This document shows, one piece after another, positions 41,226 through 50,296 of a DNA stretch of 56,218 nucleotides. The notes under the pieces are model-generated. The model saw nothing but the letters and a program-made list of their open reading frames with translations. It was not told where the DNA came from and did not search any database. Position 1 is the stretch's first letter. Every line of letters starts with the position of its first letter. Source of the DNA: Bacillota bacterium (GTDB taxonomy: Bacteria > Bacillota > UBA4882 > UBA10575); NCBI GenBank assembly GCA_012838955.1, contig DUOH01000020.1, positions 1 through 56,218 on the forward strand. Direction: 5' to 3'. Position numbers and translations under genes: made by a program.

Positions 41226-41373
41226 GATAAAATCCTCCGGAGCAAGTTTTCGTTTCAATAATTCAGTTTAACCGAAAAATCTGCTCTAATGCGTTTTCCC
41301 TTGGATCTTATCTTTAGGGGCTGGTGTAAACAACTATTAAACCTGCGTATTTTGTATTCATTACTTCAACCCC

Positions 41374-41402
41374 TTGACAGGCGGAGGGGCGGCTCATATA
41401 TT
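41374..41402 (+). promoter_or_regulatory. Promoter of the nfn operon
   Basis: TTGACA (41374-41379), 17 nt, TATATT (41397-41402), about 205 nt before nfnA. Confidence 0.7.
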
Positions 41403-41545
41403 CTACTTTAGGCAGACCCGGAGGCGGCGAGGTACAGAAGAAAACATCCGGTGATTTATTCAAGAATAAGTTGGCTCTATCACGAGCACCGCGCGCTTGC
41501 ATGGACTTTTATCTAGTGATACAATAATGTTGTTTTACGGCTCTA

Positions 41546-41583
41546 CCGCCTCTCCAAACATGGAATGGATTTTGGAGAGGCGG
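41546..41583 (+). promoter_or_regulatory. Strong 13-bp hairpin in the nfnA leader
   Basis: CCGCCTCTCCAAA (41546-41558) pairs with TTTGGAGAGGCGG (41571-41583), loop 12 nt, 25 nt before the start codon, with no T-run. A binding site or RNA structure, not a terminator. Confidence 0.6.
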
Positions 41584-41608
41584 CTTGGTATGGAAATGAG
41601 GGATTACG

Positions 41609-42439
41609 ATGGCAAAGATACTTGACAAGCAAGAACTGGCGCCCAATATTCAGAGGTTCGTTTTGGACGCGCCCCAGATCGCCGCCAAGGCGCAACCCGG
41701 ACATTTTCTCATTGTCCGCCATAGTGAGCAGGGTGAGCGTATTCCATTGACGGTGGCTGATTTTAACCGGGAAGCGGGGACGATCACTATTGTTTGCCAA
41801 GGCGTCGGCAAGAGCACAAAGGAGATCAACCGGCTGCAGCCGGGGGACGACTTCCTTGATGTGCTGGGCCCTTTGGGAACAGTTTACCCCATAAAAAAAC
41901 TGGGGACCGTGGTTTGTGTGGCCGGTGGGTTGGGCGTGGCTCCTTTATACCCCAAAGCCAAGGCTTTGGCGGCCGCCGGAAACCGGATCATTACCATCAT
42001 CGGCGCTCAACGTAAGGAGTTATTAATTATGACCGAAGAGATGGAGGCGATCAGCGCCCGGGTTTTGTATGCCACGGATGATGGAAGTGTTGGTTATAAA
42101 GGGTTTGTTACTGGCCCCTTGCGGGAGATCTTGGCCACCGAAAAGGTGGATGAGGTCTTGGCCATCGGGCCGGTACCGATGATGGCCGCCTCCGTGCAAG
42201 TGGCGAAGGAGTTTAAAACGCCTATTATGGTGAGTTTGAATGCGTTGATGATTGACGGGACAGGCATGTGTGGCGGCTGCCGGGTGACGGTCGGCGGAGA
42301 GACGAAGTTCTGTTGTGTGGATGGTCCGGCCTTCAACGGTCATCAGGTGGATTTTGAGGGGTTACTGAAGAGGCAGCGTTTTTATAGAAGTATGGAAGAA
42401 GAGGCGGAACACAGATGCCGTTTAGAGGGGGGCGAATAA
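41609..42439 (+). CDS. nfnA: NfnA, ferredoxin-NADP+ reductase-like subunit (sulfide/dihydroorotate dehydrogenase-like)
   Basis: This 276-aa FAD- and [2Fe-2S]-containing subunit resembles dihydroorotate dehydrogenase electron-transfer subunit and NfnA. FAD binding: RIPLTVADF and GKSTKEI. NAD(P)-binding: GGLGVAPLYP. The cluster cysteines lie in DGTGMCGGCRV and KFCCVDGP. With NfnB it forms the electron-bifurcating NADH-dependent reduced ferredoxin:NADP+ oxidoreductase. ATG after a weak site. The stop overlaps the NfnB start. Confidence 0.92.
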   Translation: MAKILDKQELAPNIQRFVLDAPQIAAKAQPGHFLIVRHSEQGERIPLTVADFNREAGTITIVCQGVGKSTKEINRLQPGDDFLDVLGPLGTVYPIKKLGTVVCVAGGLGVAPLYPKAKALAAAGNRIITIIGAQRKELLIMTEEMEAISARVLYATDDGSVGYKGFVTGPLREILATEKVDEVLAIGPVPMMAASVQVAKEFKTPIMVSLNALMIDGTGMCGGCRVTVGGETKFCCVDGPAFNGHQVDFEGLLKRQRFYRSMEEEAEHRCRLEGGE

Positions 42440-43839
42440 TGAGCCACAGACAGGAGATGGCAAAGCAAGACCCGGCAGTACGCAAGAGAAATTTCCAAGA
42501 GGTGGCTCTAGGTTTTACACCGGAGCAAGCCATAGCCGAGGCCAAACGTTGTTTGCAATGCAAGAGGCCGCTCTGTCGGGAAGGATGCCCGGTGGAGATT
42601 GATATACCGGACTTCATCGCTCAGGTGGCCGCCGACGATCTGGTCGGAGCTTTACGAACCATACAGAAGAAGAATAGTCTGCCTGCTATCTGCGGGCGGG
42701 TCTGCCCTCAAGAGAATCAGTGCGAGTTCAAATGTGTCTTGGGGAAAAAAGGCGATCCGGTCTCCATCGGAGCTTTAGAAAGGTTTGTCGCGGATTGGGG
42801 CCGGGAGAATGGGGTGGAGATCACAGCAGCTGATCTCCAGCAGAACCAGGTGAAAGTGGCGGTAATCGGTTCCGGACCGGCCGGTTTGGCGGCTGCCGCC
42901 GACCTGGCCCTTCTCGGCTATGAGGTGACCCTCTTTGAATCTTTACATGCGGCTGGCGGCGTTTTGCGGTACGGAATTCCCGAGTTTAGGCTGCCGAAGT
43001 CCATTGTCGATTATGAAGTCGGGAACTTGGTTAAGCTCGGAGTCAAGATAAAAACTAATTATTTGGTAGGACAGACTGTAACCATTCCGGAGCTTTTCGC
43101 CCAGGGTTATCAAGGGATTTTTATCGGAACAGGCGCCGGCTTGCCGCACTTTTTGGGGATCCCGGGGGAGAATTTAAATGGAGTATATTCAGCAAATGAG
43201 TTTCTGACCAGGGTGAATCTGATGAAGGCCTATCTTTTTCCGGAGTATGACACCCCGATCAAAGTCGGAGCGCGGGTTGCAGTGGTAGGTGCGGGAAATG
43301 TGGCGATGGACGCCGCCCGGACCGCCTTACGTTTGGGCGCGCAAGAATCTTATATTGTGTACCGGCGCTCCCGGAACGAGATGCCCGCTCGGCTGGAGGA
43401 AGTAACAAACGCAGAGGAAGAAGGCGTGATCTTTCATTTGCTCACCGCTCCTGTGGAGATTTTAGGTAATGAAGAGGGCGAGGTCAGAGCGATGGTCTGT
43501 CAACGGATGGAGCTTGGTGAGGCGGATGCTTCCGGCCGACGCCGTCCGGTGCCGGTGGCTGGTTCCGATTTTGAACTGCCTGTCGATACGGTGGTGGTCG
43601 CCATCGGGCAGGGACCCAATCCCATTCTTTTACGGAGTACGGATGGTCTGAAACTCAATGAGCGCGGATATATTGAAACGGATCCGGAGACACTAATGAC
43701 CAGCATTCCCGGGGTGTTTGCCGGGGGAGATATCGTTACCGGCGCCGCAACGGTCATCGCGGCGATGGGGGCGGGGAAGAAAGCCGCCAGAGCAATGGAC
43801 CGCTACCTTCGGACGAAAACCGGACCGCCCCGGCGGTAG
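42439..43839 (+). CDS. nfnB: NfnB / NADPH-dependent glutamate synthase-like subunit
   Basis: This 466-aa flavoprotein has an N-terminal Fe-S domain (RCLQCKRPLCREGCPVEIDI, then CGRVCPQENQCEFKC), FAD-binding GSGPAGLAAAADLALLG, NAD-binding GAGNVAMDAARTALRLG and a C-terminal GDIVTGAATVIAAMGAGK. The start is the ATG at 42439, in a TAATG overlap with the nfnA stop. Beside nfnA, the pair is best assigned as NfnAB, balancing NADH, NADPH and ferredoxin in fermentation; the alternative name GltA small subunit is less likely as no large subunit is present. Confidence 0.93.
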   Translation: MSHRQEMAKQDPAVRKRNFQEVALGFTPEQAIAEAKRCLQCKRPLCREGCPVEIDIPDFIAQVAADDLVGALRTIQKKNSLPAICGRVCPQENQCEFKCVLGKKGDPVSIGALERFVADWGRENGVEITAADLQQNQVKVAVIGSGPAGLAAAADLALLGYEVTLFESLHAAGGVLRYGIPEFRLPKSIVDYEVGNLVKLGVKIKTNYLVGQTVTIPELFAQGYQGIFIGTGAGLPHFLGIPGENLNGVYSANEFLTRVNLMKAYLFPEYDTPIKVGARVAVVGAGNVAMDAARTALRLGAQESYIVYRRSRNEMPARLEEVTNAEEEGVIFHLLTAPVEILGNEEGEVRAMVCQRMELGEADASGRRRPVPVAGSDFELPVDTVVVAIGQGPNPILLRSTDGLKLNERGYIETDPETLMTSIPGVFAGGDIVTGAATVIAAMGAGKKAARAMDRYLRTKTGPPRR

Positions 43840-43925
43840 GGGAAGATCTTCCGGTAAGGCGGGGGATGATAATGGTAAGTTGGCAGAAGAAGAGTCTACC
43901 GACGGGGACAGGAAGAAAATGTTTC

Positions 43926-43954
43926 TTGCCAGCAATTAAGATCTATGGTATTAT
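43926..43954 (+). promoter_or_regulatory. rnpB promoter
   Basis: TTGCCA (43926-43931), 17 nt, TATTAT (43949-43954), 12 nt before the P1 helix. Confidence 0.75.
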
Positions 43955-43966
43955 AAATAATCCTGG

Positions 43967-44405
43967 CCCCAACTACACCGGGTAACCGCGGGCACACTCT
44001 TCTCCCCAGGGGAGGAGGCGCCGAAAGGCAGTGTCTGAGGAAAGTCCGAGCTCCGCAGGGCAGGGTGCTGGATAACGTCCAGTGGGGGCGACCCTAAGGA
44101 AAGTGCCACAGAAAAGAAGACGCCGAATGGCAGTCCAGTCTCTGACCGGTCTGTTTCATGGCAAAGCTGAAAAGGTGCGGTAAGAGCGCACCAGCGGCTG
44201 AGTAATCAGTCGGCTTGGTAAACCCCACCCGGAGCAAGACCGAATAGGAGGGAGTGTACACCTTAGTGTGTACACGAAGACGGCCCGTCTTTCCCTCGGG
44301 TACGGTCGCACGAGACGGCAGGTGACTGCCGTACCAGATAAATGGTTACCAGCGGCTATGTTGCGCATAGCCGTTACAGAACTCGGCTTATAGGTGTAGT
44401 TGGGG
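43967..44405 (+). ncRNA. rnpB: RNase P RNA
   Basis: This is the catalytic RNA of RNase P, about 440 nt. P1 is closed by CCCCAACTACACC (43967-43979) with GGTGTAGTTGGGG (44393-44405). Conserved blocks GAGGAAAGTCCGAGCTC, GGTAAACCCC, AGATAAATGGTTACC and ACAGAACTCGGCTTATAG are all present. It is bacterial class A in layout as far as I can tell. Ends were set by the P1 stem. Confidence 0.95.
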
Positions 44406-44414
44406 TAAGCAACG

Positions 44415-44445
44415 GCTCGTAGGTATTATACTACGGGCTTTTTTT
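44415..44445 (+). terminator. rnpB terminator
   Basis: GCTCGTAG (44415-44422) with CTACGGGC (44431-44438), one G-T, then a T7 run. Confidence 0.9.
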
Positions 44446-44658
44446 ATACCCAAAATGACCGTCCCCTGCTGTAGGCCGGTGGTCCACGCCCGTCTTCATC
44501 GGAGGGGGACGATACCTTATTCTGTGGGCAGAAGGTTCTGGAAGAGGGAACTCCTCCTGCTTTGGTGAATTAAATAGACAACCCGGAGGCGGAAAGCCGG
44601 GTTACGGGTTGAAAGAAACTAACAGAGATGAACACTAAAAGGGAATGAGGTAATAAAT

Positions 44659-46401
44659 GTGGTTGGAGTCTTTATGAGCTTAATCGGTGGTCTTGGTCTG
44701 TTTCTCTATGGAATGCAGATCGCCAGTGACGGCCTGCAAAGGGCGGCGGATGCCAGGTTAAAGAGTATTTTGGAGGTCCTGACCAATAACAAAATCGTCG
44801 CTGTTCTGCTCGGAACGGTGATCACTGTCTTGTTACAAAGCAGCGGCGCCACCACTGTTATGCTGGTCGGATTGGTCAGCGCTTCACTGATGGGGTTGGA
44901 TCAGACCATCGGTGTGATGCTGGGAGCCGGGTTAGGGACAACTCTCACTGTTCAGCTTATTGCGTTTAATGCAACGGATTATTCCCTATTATTTATCGGC
45001 CTCGGATCATTGATGATTTTAGCGGCAGGTAGCAGCCGTCGGTCCGGCAATAAACAACGGGTGCTGATCATCAAATATGTCGGGCAGGTGGTTTTGGGAT
45101 TTGGCTTGATCTTCTTTGGTATGCATATTATGACCCAGGCCTTAACTCCACTACGCTCCAATCCTTATTTTATCCAAGTTCTCCTCGATTTGGAGGACAA
45201 ACCTGTTTTAGGAGTCTTGGCGGCTACGGTTTTTACAGGAATCATTCATAGTAGCGCAGCTACTATTGGGCTAACCCTCTCCCTGGCGAATCAAGGCTTG
45301 ATTACTTTGGACTCAGCCATCCCTCTGGTTTTAGGGGCGAATATCGGAACCTGCGTTACTGCTTTACTCTCCTGTCTGGGAACTACTAGGGAGGCTCAGC
45401 GAGTGGCTTTTTTACATATCTTTACCAAAACCAGCGGAGCTCTGCTTTGTCTATTGTTCATGCCTGTCTTCGTTGATTTGATAGGCCTAACTGCCACCAG
45501 CCTCAGCAGAGAGATTGCCAACGCCCATACCATCTTTAATACCCTCTTGATCTTCATCTTTCTTCCTCTCTCCTCTCACTTGGCGCGTTTCGCCGTGCGC
45601 TTGCTTCCGGACCGGGCGGCAGATGCTGGGCTGTCTCAGTCGCTATACTTGGACGATCGGTTATTGGACACCCCGGCGCTGGCTTTGGTTCAAGCAACCA
45701 AAGAGACTGTACGCTTGGGAGAGATAATTCAAGGGATGATCCAGGAGGTAATGAAACTTTTTACCGCAAAAGACAGAAGAATTATGATTGAGATTTTGCA
45801 GAAAGAAGAAGAAGTCGATAAACTCTCCGCACAGATCAGCAAGTACCTGACGGCTCTGGCCGGACACAATATGACGCCGGAAGAATCCCAGAAGGACATC
45901 ACCCTACTTTATGTGGTAAACGATCTGGAGCATATCGGCGATGTTGTGGAAAACTTGGCTCATCTGGCCGAAAAGAAACTTCATTTAAATCTGGACTTTT
46001 CTGCGGAGGGTAAGGAAGAACTCTTTCATCTGCATGAATTAGTCTCAACTCAATTGAAGAACGTTTTAACGGCTTTTACTTCAGACAACAAAGAATTGGC
46101 CGAGACAGCACTGGACCAGTGGATGGTTATCCGGAATTTAGAGAGGTACCTGCGAATGTCACACGTAAAAAGGTTGCATGAAGGGAAGGGCCTTTCGCAG
46201 AATAGCAGCATTATTCATTTGGACTTAATCAATTATCTTCAGCAAGTGGCTGACCACTCCGCCTCAATCTCCTATACGGTCTTGGGCAGGCTGGAATCTC
46301 CCGTGTTTACTGAAAAACCGGGGGATAATCAATCCTTGGTGCCTGGTTTTTCCACAGGTTCTTTTTCTTCGTCAGAATACTCCGGTAGCAAGATTAGATA
46401 A
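44659..46401 (+). CDS. Na+/phosphate cotransporter with PhoU-like tail (NptA-type)
   Basis: This is a 580-aa protein. The N-terminal half has the two inverted Na/Pi-cotransporter repeats with the QSSGATT and HSSAATIGL motifs (about residues 52-58 and 198-206) and about nine membrane spans. The C-terminal 220 residues are a cytoplasmic PhoU-like helical domain (ELVVNDLEHIGDVVENLAHLAE). Such proteins import phosphate or keep low-affinity exchange. The start is GTG at 44659, after a GAGGTAAT site. The second PhoU gene at 30119 may relate functionally. A monocistronic unit after rnpB. Confidence 0.92.
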   Translation: MVGVFMSLIGGLGLFLYGMQIASDGLQRAADARLKSILEVLTNNKIVAVLLGTVITVLLQSSGATTVMLVGLVSASLMGLDQTIGVMLGAGLGTTLTVQLIAFNATDYSLLFIGLGSLMILAAGSSRRSGNKQRVLIIKYVGQVVLGFGLIFFGMHIMTQALTPLRSNPYFIQVLLDLEDKPVLGVLAATVFTGIIHSSAATIGLTLSLANQGLITLDSAIPLVLGANIGTCVTALLSCLGTTREAQRVAFLHIFTKTSGALLCLLFMPVFVDLIGLTATSLSREIANAHTIFNTLLIFIFLPLSSHLARFAVRLLPDRAADAGLSQSLYLDDRLLDTPALALVQATKETVRLGEIIQGMIQEVMKLFTAKDRRIMIEILQKEEEVDKLSAQISKYLTALAGHNMTPEESQKDITLLYVVNDLEHIGDVVENLAHLAEKKLHLNLDFSAEGKEELFHLHELVSTQLKNVLTAFTSDNKELAETALDQWMVIRNLERYLRMSHVKRLHEGKGLSQNSSIIHLDLINYLQQVADHSASISYTVLGRLESPVFTEKPGDNQSLVPGFSTGSFSSSEYSGSKIR

Positions 46402-46525
46402 GAAGTGGGCAATAGAGTGGATGCCCCGGCCGGATTTTTATTCTATACTTAATCTGGAGATGAAAAAGGAGACTGACTATGGAAGGCTTTAGGTGATTTA
46501 AAACAAATTCAACAGGAGGAAAAAG

Positions 46526-47890
46526 ATGACAAAGATGATTTTTCCAGAGAACTTTGTGTGGGGGGCGGCCACCGCTTCCTATCAGATTGAAGGAGCGGTC
46601 TCTGAGGATGGGCGCGGTGAATCGGTCTGGGACCGGTTTGCCCATACGCCGGGCAAGATTAAGAACGGAGACACCGGTGATGTGGCCTGCGACCATTATC
46701 ACCGGTATAAGCAGGATGTTGCGCTGATGAAAGAGATTGGACTTTCAGGTTATCGCTTCTCCCTGGCTTGGCCGCGCTTGTTTCCCAAAGGCACAGGACG
46801 TCCCAACCCCAAAGGAGTAGATTTTTATAATTCTTTAATCGACGAGCTGTTGGCGGCAGGAATTGAACCGGCGATCACTTTGAATCACTGGGATCTCCCC
46901 CAAGCCCTGCAGGAGCTTGGCGGTTGGATGAAACGCGATACTATTGAGTTTTTTCTGGAATATGCCGATTTTGCTTTTGAAACTTTCGGGGATCGCGTAA
47001 AAAAATGGATCACCCATAATGAGCCGGCGGTAATCGCCTTTAACGGGTATCTCTTTGGCGATCATGCTCCCGGACTGAAAGACCCGGCTGCAGCCTTAAG
47101 GGTGGCTCATAATCTACTGGTTTCTCATGGAAAGACTGTGGCCAGATATAGGGAATTGGGGCAAGAGGGAGAGATCGGCATCGCCCCCAATCTTGTACAC
47201 GTGTGCCCGGCTACAGATTCGCCTGAGGATCAGGTGGCGGCCAGGGTTTATGATGGTTTTCAAAACCGCTGGTTCCTTGATCCGGTGTTCCGTGGCGCTT
47301 ACCCCCAGGATATGCTGGATTTATATACAGAAATGGGCATCGCGCCACCAATTGAAGCAGGCGATCTGGAGTGGCTGGCCCAAAACCCCGTTGATTTTTT
47401 GGGTATCAACTATTATACCAGGTCGATTGTGAAGAAAGCCGCTGGGGAATCCCTACTGAATCTGGGGTTTGAACACGTTGGGTCGGAGGATCCCCAGGCG
47501 GCATTCACCGAAATGAACTGGGAGATCTTCCCGCAAGGCCTATATGATGTGTTGGTCCGGGTAACCAGAGACTATCAAGCTCCCTGTATCTATATTACGG
47601 AAAATGGCGCCGCTTTTAAGGATGAGATCTGCCAAGACGGGGTGATCATTGATGAAGACCGCATTGACTATCTAAAAGCCCATTTTTCCGCCGCTCACCG
47701 CGCCCTACAAGATGGCGTACGGCTGGCAGGATACTATGTTTGGACGCTCATGGATAATTTCGAGTGGGCGTTAGGTTACACTAAACGTTTTGGACTGTTC
47801 GGCGTGGACAATGACACCCAGGAGCGGATCTGGAAGAAGAGCGCGCAGTGGTATCGCCAGGTGATTAAGGATCACGGAGTACAGGGGTAG
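46526..47890 (+). CDS. GH1 beta-glucosidase
   Basis: This 454-aa cytoplasmic glycosidase hydrolyses beta-1,4-linked glucosides or related sugars by retention. The GH1 N-terminal signature FVWGAATASYQIEGA is at residues 10-24; the acid/base E166 is in T-H-N-E-P (the third position is usually Phe, Leu or Ile) and the nucleophile E359 in YITENGAAF. The C-terminal WTLMDNFEWALGY is standard. The ATG follows AGGAGGAAAA. No transporter or PTS gene is adjacent, so the sugar route is not seen. Confidence 0.95.
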   Translation: MTKMIFPENFVWGAATASYQIEGAVSEDGRGESVWDRFAHTPGKIKNGDTGDVACDHYHRYKQDVALMKEIGLSGYRFSLAWPRLFPKGTGRPNPKGVDFYNSLIDELLAAGIEPAITLNHWDLPQALQELGGWMKRDTIEFFLEYADFAFETFGDRVKKWITHNEPAVIAFNGYLFGDHAPGLKDPAAALRVAHNLLVSHGKTVARYRELGQEGEIGIAPNLVHVCPATDSPEDQVAARVYDGFQNRWFLDPVFRGAYPQDMLDLYTEMGIAPPIEAGDLEWLAQNPVDFLGINYYTRSIVKKAAGESLLNLGFEHVGSEDPQAAFTEMNWEIFPQGLYDVLVRVTRDYQAPCIYITENGAAFKDEICQDGVIIDEDRIDYLKAHFSAAHRALQDGVRLAGYYVWTLMDNFEWALGYTKRFGLFGVDNDTQERIWKKSAQWYRQVIKDHGVQG

Positions 47891-48130
47891 TGAAGAGGTA
47901 TTCCAGAGGATGATCGGGACAACCGGCGATTCCGATCACGGCACATCCGCGAGTAACTGGAGAATGATCAGGGATGAGTGCCGTTTTTAGTAATATAAGA
48001 TTACTTGTCACCGGTGGGTGGGCCAAAGGGAAGCGTCACTCTTGATAACGGTAGGGAATATTATAGGAAGGCCAAGACCCGGGGGAAGAGTCACGTGAGA
48101 TACTTCAGTCCAAAGATTGATGGTGGTATA

Positions 48131-48859
48131 ATGCAAGATGGTTTTAGACTTGCAGACCAGGAGCTTCAAGTGGCGGTCATCTATAGGAACAGAAAGACCC
48201 TGGAGATCAGGGTGCTCCCCGCTGGCATTGTGAGAGTGGTGGCGCCCCGGGGGACTACGGACCGCTTTATCAGGAATTGCCTGGCGCAAAAGGCCGGCTG
48301 GATTCGGAAGAAATTAGCTGAAGCGCAGGCCAGGGAGAGGCTGCTGCCGAAACGGGAGTATACTTCCGGGGAGGTCTTCCTGTTTTTAGGGGAAGAAGTG
48401 ACTTTGACCGTGGTCGGTAATGCGCTGCTCCAAAAAGCCACGGTGCGCCTGGACGGGCAGGGCACAGGCGCCGGTCGGCTCATCGTGGAAACCCCCTCCG
48501 GGGACAGGACGGTAATCAAGGAAGCTCTGGAAGAATGGTATAAACAGAAGGCCATCGAGGTTTTTACGAAGAGAATAGAATTTTATGGAGACAAGATCGG
48601 CAAGAAACCGGAGCGGATTAAATTATCAAATGCCACGAAGCGATGGGGGAGTTGTACCTCAAGAGGAACAACCTTGTTGAACTGGAGAGTAGTCATGGCC
48701 CCGGCGCGAGTCATTGATTATCTGGTGGTTCATGAGTTAAGCCATCTCATACACATGAATCATTCGGCTGCTTTTTGGCGACAGGTGGCGGAAGTGATCC
48801 CGGATTATCGGGAGCAAAAAGATTGGTTGAAGAAGAACGGCTATAAGCTTCTATACTGA
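48131..48859 (+). CDS. YgjP-like metallopeptidase (WLM/DUF45)
   Basis: This 242-aa zinc peptidase-like protein has the HELSH motif (201-205) with a downstream Glu-containing stretch HMNHSAAFWRQVAE, and RWGSCTSRG at 171-179, all standard for YgjP/DUF45. Function is unknown; E. coli YgjP hints at RNA or protein repair roles. The in-frame open sequence upstream (from 48005) lacks a ribosome site and overlaps a spacer; the ATG at 48131 is preceded by GGTGG at 4 nt. Monocistronic. Confidence 0.85.
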   Translation: MQDGFRLADQELQVAVIYRNRKTLEIRVLPAGIVRVVAPRGTTDRFIRNCLAQKAGWIRKKLAEAQARERLLPKREYTSGEVFLFLGEEVTLTVVGNALLQKATVRLDGQGTGAGRLIVETPSGDRTVIKEALEEWYKQKAIEVFTKRIEFYGDKIGKKPERIKLSNATKRWGSCTSRGTTLLNWRVVMAPARVIDYLVVHELSHLIHMNHSAAFWRQVAEVIPDYREQKDWLKKNGYKLLY

Positions 48860-49118
48860 TCGAGGAGTCATTGGCGGTTGTCCGGCTGAAGCAACCGGTT
48901 TTAACATTTTGGCAGCGATTTTTCGGGTTTTGTTTTCTACGGATATGCACAGGATAGACAGTATAAGATCTAGTAATCAGTTGCCCAAGGGCGAGCCGTG
49001 GTCATCTTTTTTTTCGTGAAAAAGAGGGTTTTTTCGTGCTGTGCAGAATAAAAAAGAGAAATATTAGAAATGTTAAGATTAAGTAAAATATTTCCGTCTG
49101 ATTCTATGTATCCGAGAG

Positions 49119-49400
49119 GTGTTTCCAATATTACAGATGATGGTAGAAGAAGAGAACGATGGCGGCAGAGTGCGGAAAAGCCCAAAAACAGCAGATGATC
49201 AAGGGTATCTTATCTCTCTGAATTCCACAAAATTCTTGGCCGAGATGCTGCGGAGCCCGCAAACAAAAGGAGATGTGAAAGTAGACTTTGACTTAATTAA
49301 ATCCCGCTATTTACGTCCATGGCAGTTGTTTTGTATAATCTTAATTATTATAGCCGTGCTAATCGTGGGCGCCACGGTTTTTACGATCAGTTTTACCTAG
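49119..49400 (+). CDS. Single-pass membrane protein of unknown function
   Basis: Up to 93 aa: polar N-terminus rich in charged residues (EEENDGGRVRKSPKT), middle FLAEMLRSPQTKGDVKVDFDLIKSRYL, and a C-terminal span FCIILIIIAVLIVGATVFTI. It looks like a tail-anchored protein. The GTG at 49119 overlaps AGAGGTG; an ATG 18 nt later (49137) is an alternative. No family was recognised. Confidence 0.55.
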   Translation: MFPILQMMVEEENDGGRVRKSPKTADDQGYLISLNSTKFLAEMLRSPQTKGDVKVDFDLIKSRYLRPWQLFCIILIIIAVLIVGATVFTISFT

Positions 49401-49445
49401 AGTTACAGCCGGAGTGCGCCGCGCCAGGAATGACCGAAAAAACAA

Positions 49446-49474
49446 TTGCATCCTCCAGAATAATATGCTATTAT
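49446..49474 (+). promoter_or_regulatory. tRNA-Arg promoter
   Basis: TTGCAT (49446-49451), 17 nt, TATTAT (49469-49474). Confidence 0.75.
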
Positions 49475-49496
49475 TATTAAGTAACACTTTTAAGGT

Positions 49497-49573
<77 letters not shown>

Positions 49574-49662
49574 GCTAAACCCCTTAATAGGTAATTAGAT
49601 GTATAATAAGAATCCCAAATTACTGCTAAATTGCTGCTAAGAAAATAATAATACTTAACATT

Positions 49663-49689
49663 AACCTTCCGAATTCCGGGAGGTTTTTT
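49663..49689 (+). terminator. tRNA-Arg terminator
   Basis: AACCTTCC (49663-49670) pairs with GGGAGGTT (49678-49685), then T-run. Confidence 0.75.
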
Positions 49690-49982
49690 ATTTAAAAAAA
49701 ATTATTAATCTCGGCTCTTAACTGTCGCCCGTTCCTTTATTTCCGGCGCAGTGGGGGAATGAGTGTTCAAGGCCATGCGGATTTCACGGGTCTTAATGAA
49801 AAATTGCGAACTAGACTAGACACAATCGGCTACCGGTTTTGAGAGGCTTGTCTTTTAAATTTTGATTTATATAAAAAATCCAAAAAATGGGGAGGAATAT
49901 AGAGAAAAGTATAGAATGTATTTTTAACCATTAGTTACATTATATTACTAAAATTAATATAAATTCCAAAGGGGTATTGAAG
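49690..49982. other. AT-rich intergenic segment, no gene seen
   Basis: AT-rich sequence with no ORF having a good ribosome site. Its base composition is clearly lower in GC than the upstream 49 kb. Confidence 0.45.
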
Positions 49983-50135
49983 ATGCTCTTTTTTACGAAA
50001 AGAAAGAAGAAAACATATCACAAACATAAAAGCCAGCAATTTGAGGAATTTGTCGCGGCTTCAGGAAGGAACCCGATCGCAGCAGGCGGTGGGGTTTTAT
50101 TTTTTATTGATTCGACAAAAAGTTATATTATGTGA
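49983..50135 (+). CDS. Small hypothetical protein
   Basis: This 50-aa basic peptide starts MLFFTKRKKKTYHKHKSQQ, then EFVAASGRNPIAAGGG and a short hydrophobic VLFFIDSTKSYI. An AAAGGGG site lies 7 nt before the ATG. It lies in the AT-rich segment, upstream of the giant gene. No homology recognised; the codon pattern is not decisive. Confidence 0.4.
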   Translation: MLFFTKRKKKTYHKHKSQQFEEFVAASGRNPIAAGGGVLFFIDSTKSYIM

Positions 50136-50296
50136 CATAAATATTCTATTAGTTTTTATGGAATGGTGTTTCAGTTACTATTTAAATATTCTTAAACTGC
50201 TTTTGTTACCCGAATATTTGGTTTGGTAATGATCTGATGTTATCTTCTGCTTTTATTTTGAAGCAAGCCATTATTTGTGAAAGTGGGGCGAGGATT

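Noticed and set aside
48005-48130. N-terminal extension of the YgjP-like protein
   Set aside because: No ribosome site precedes 48005 and the extra residues do not fit the family start; the ATG at 48131 does.
49574-49660. Possible attachment-site repeats after tRNA-Arg
   Set aside because: I could not find a second copy of the tRNA 3' end in the window and no integrase is visible, so no att site is claimed.
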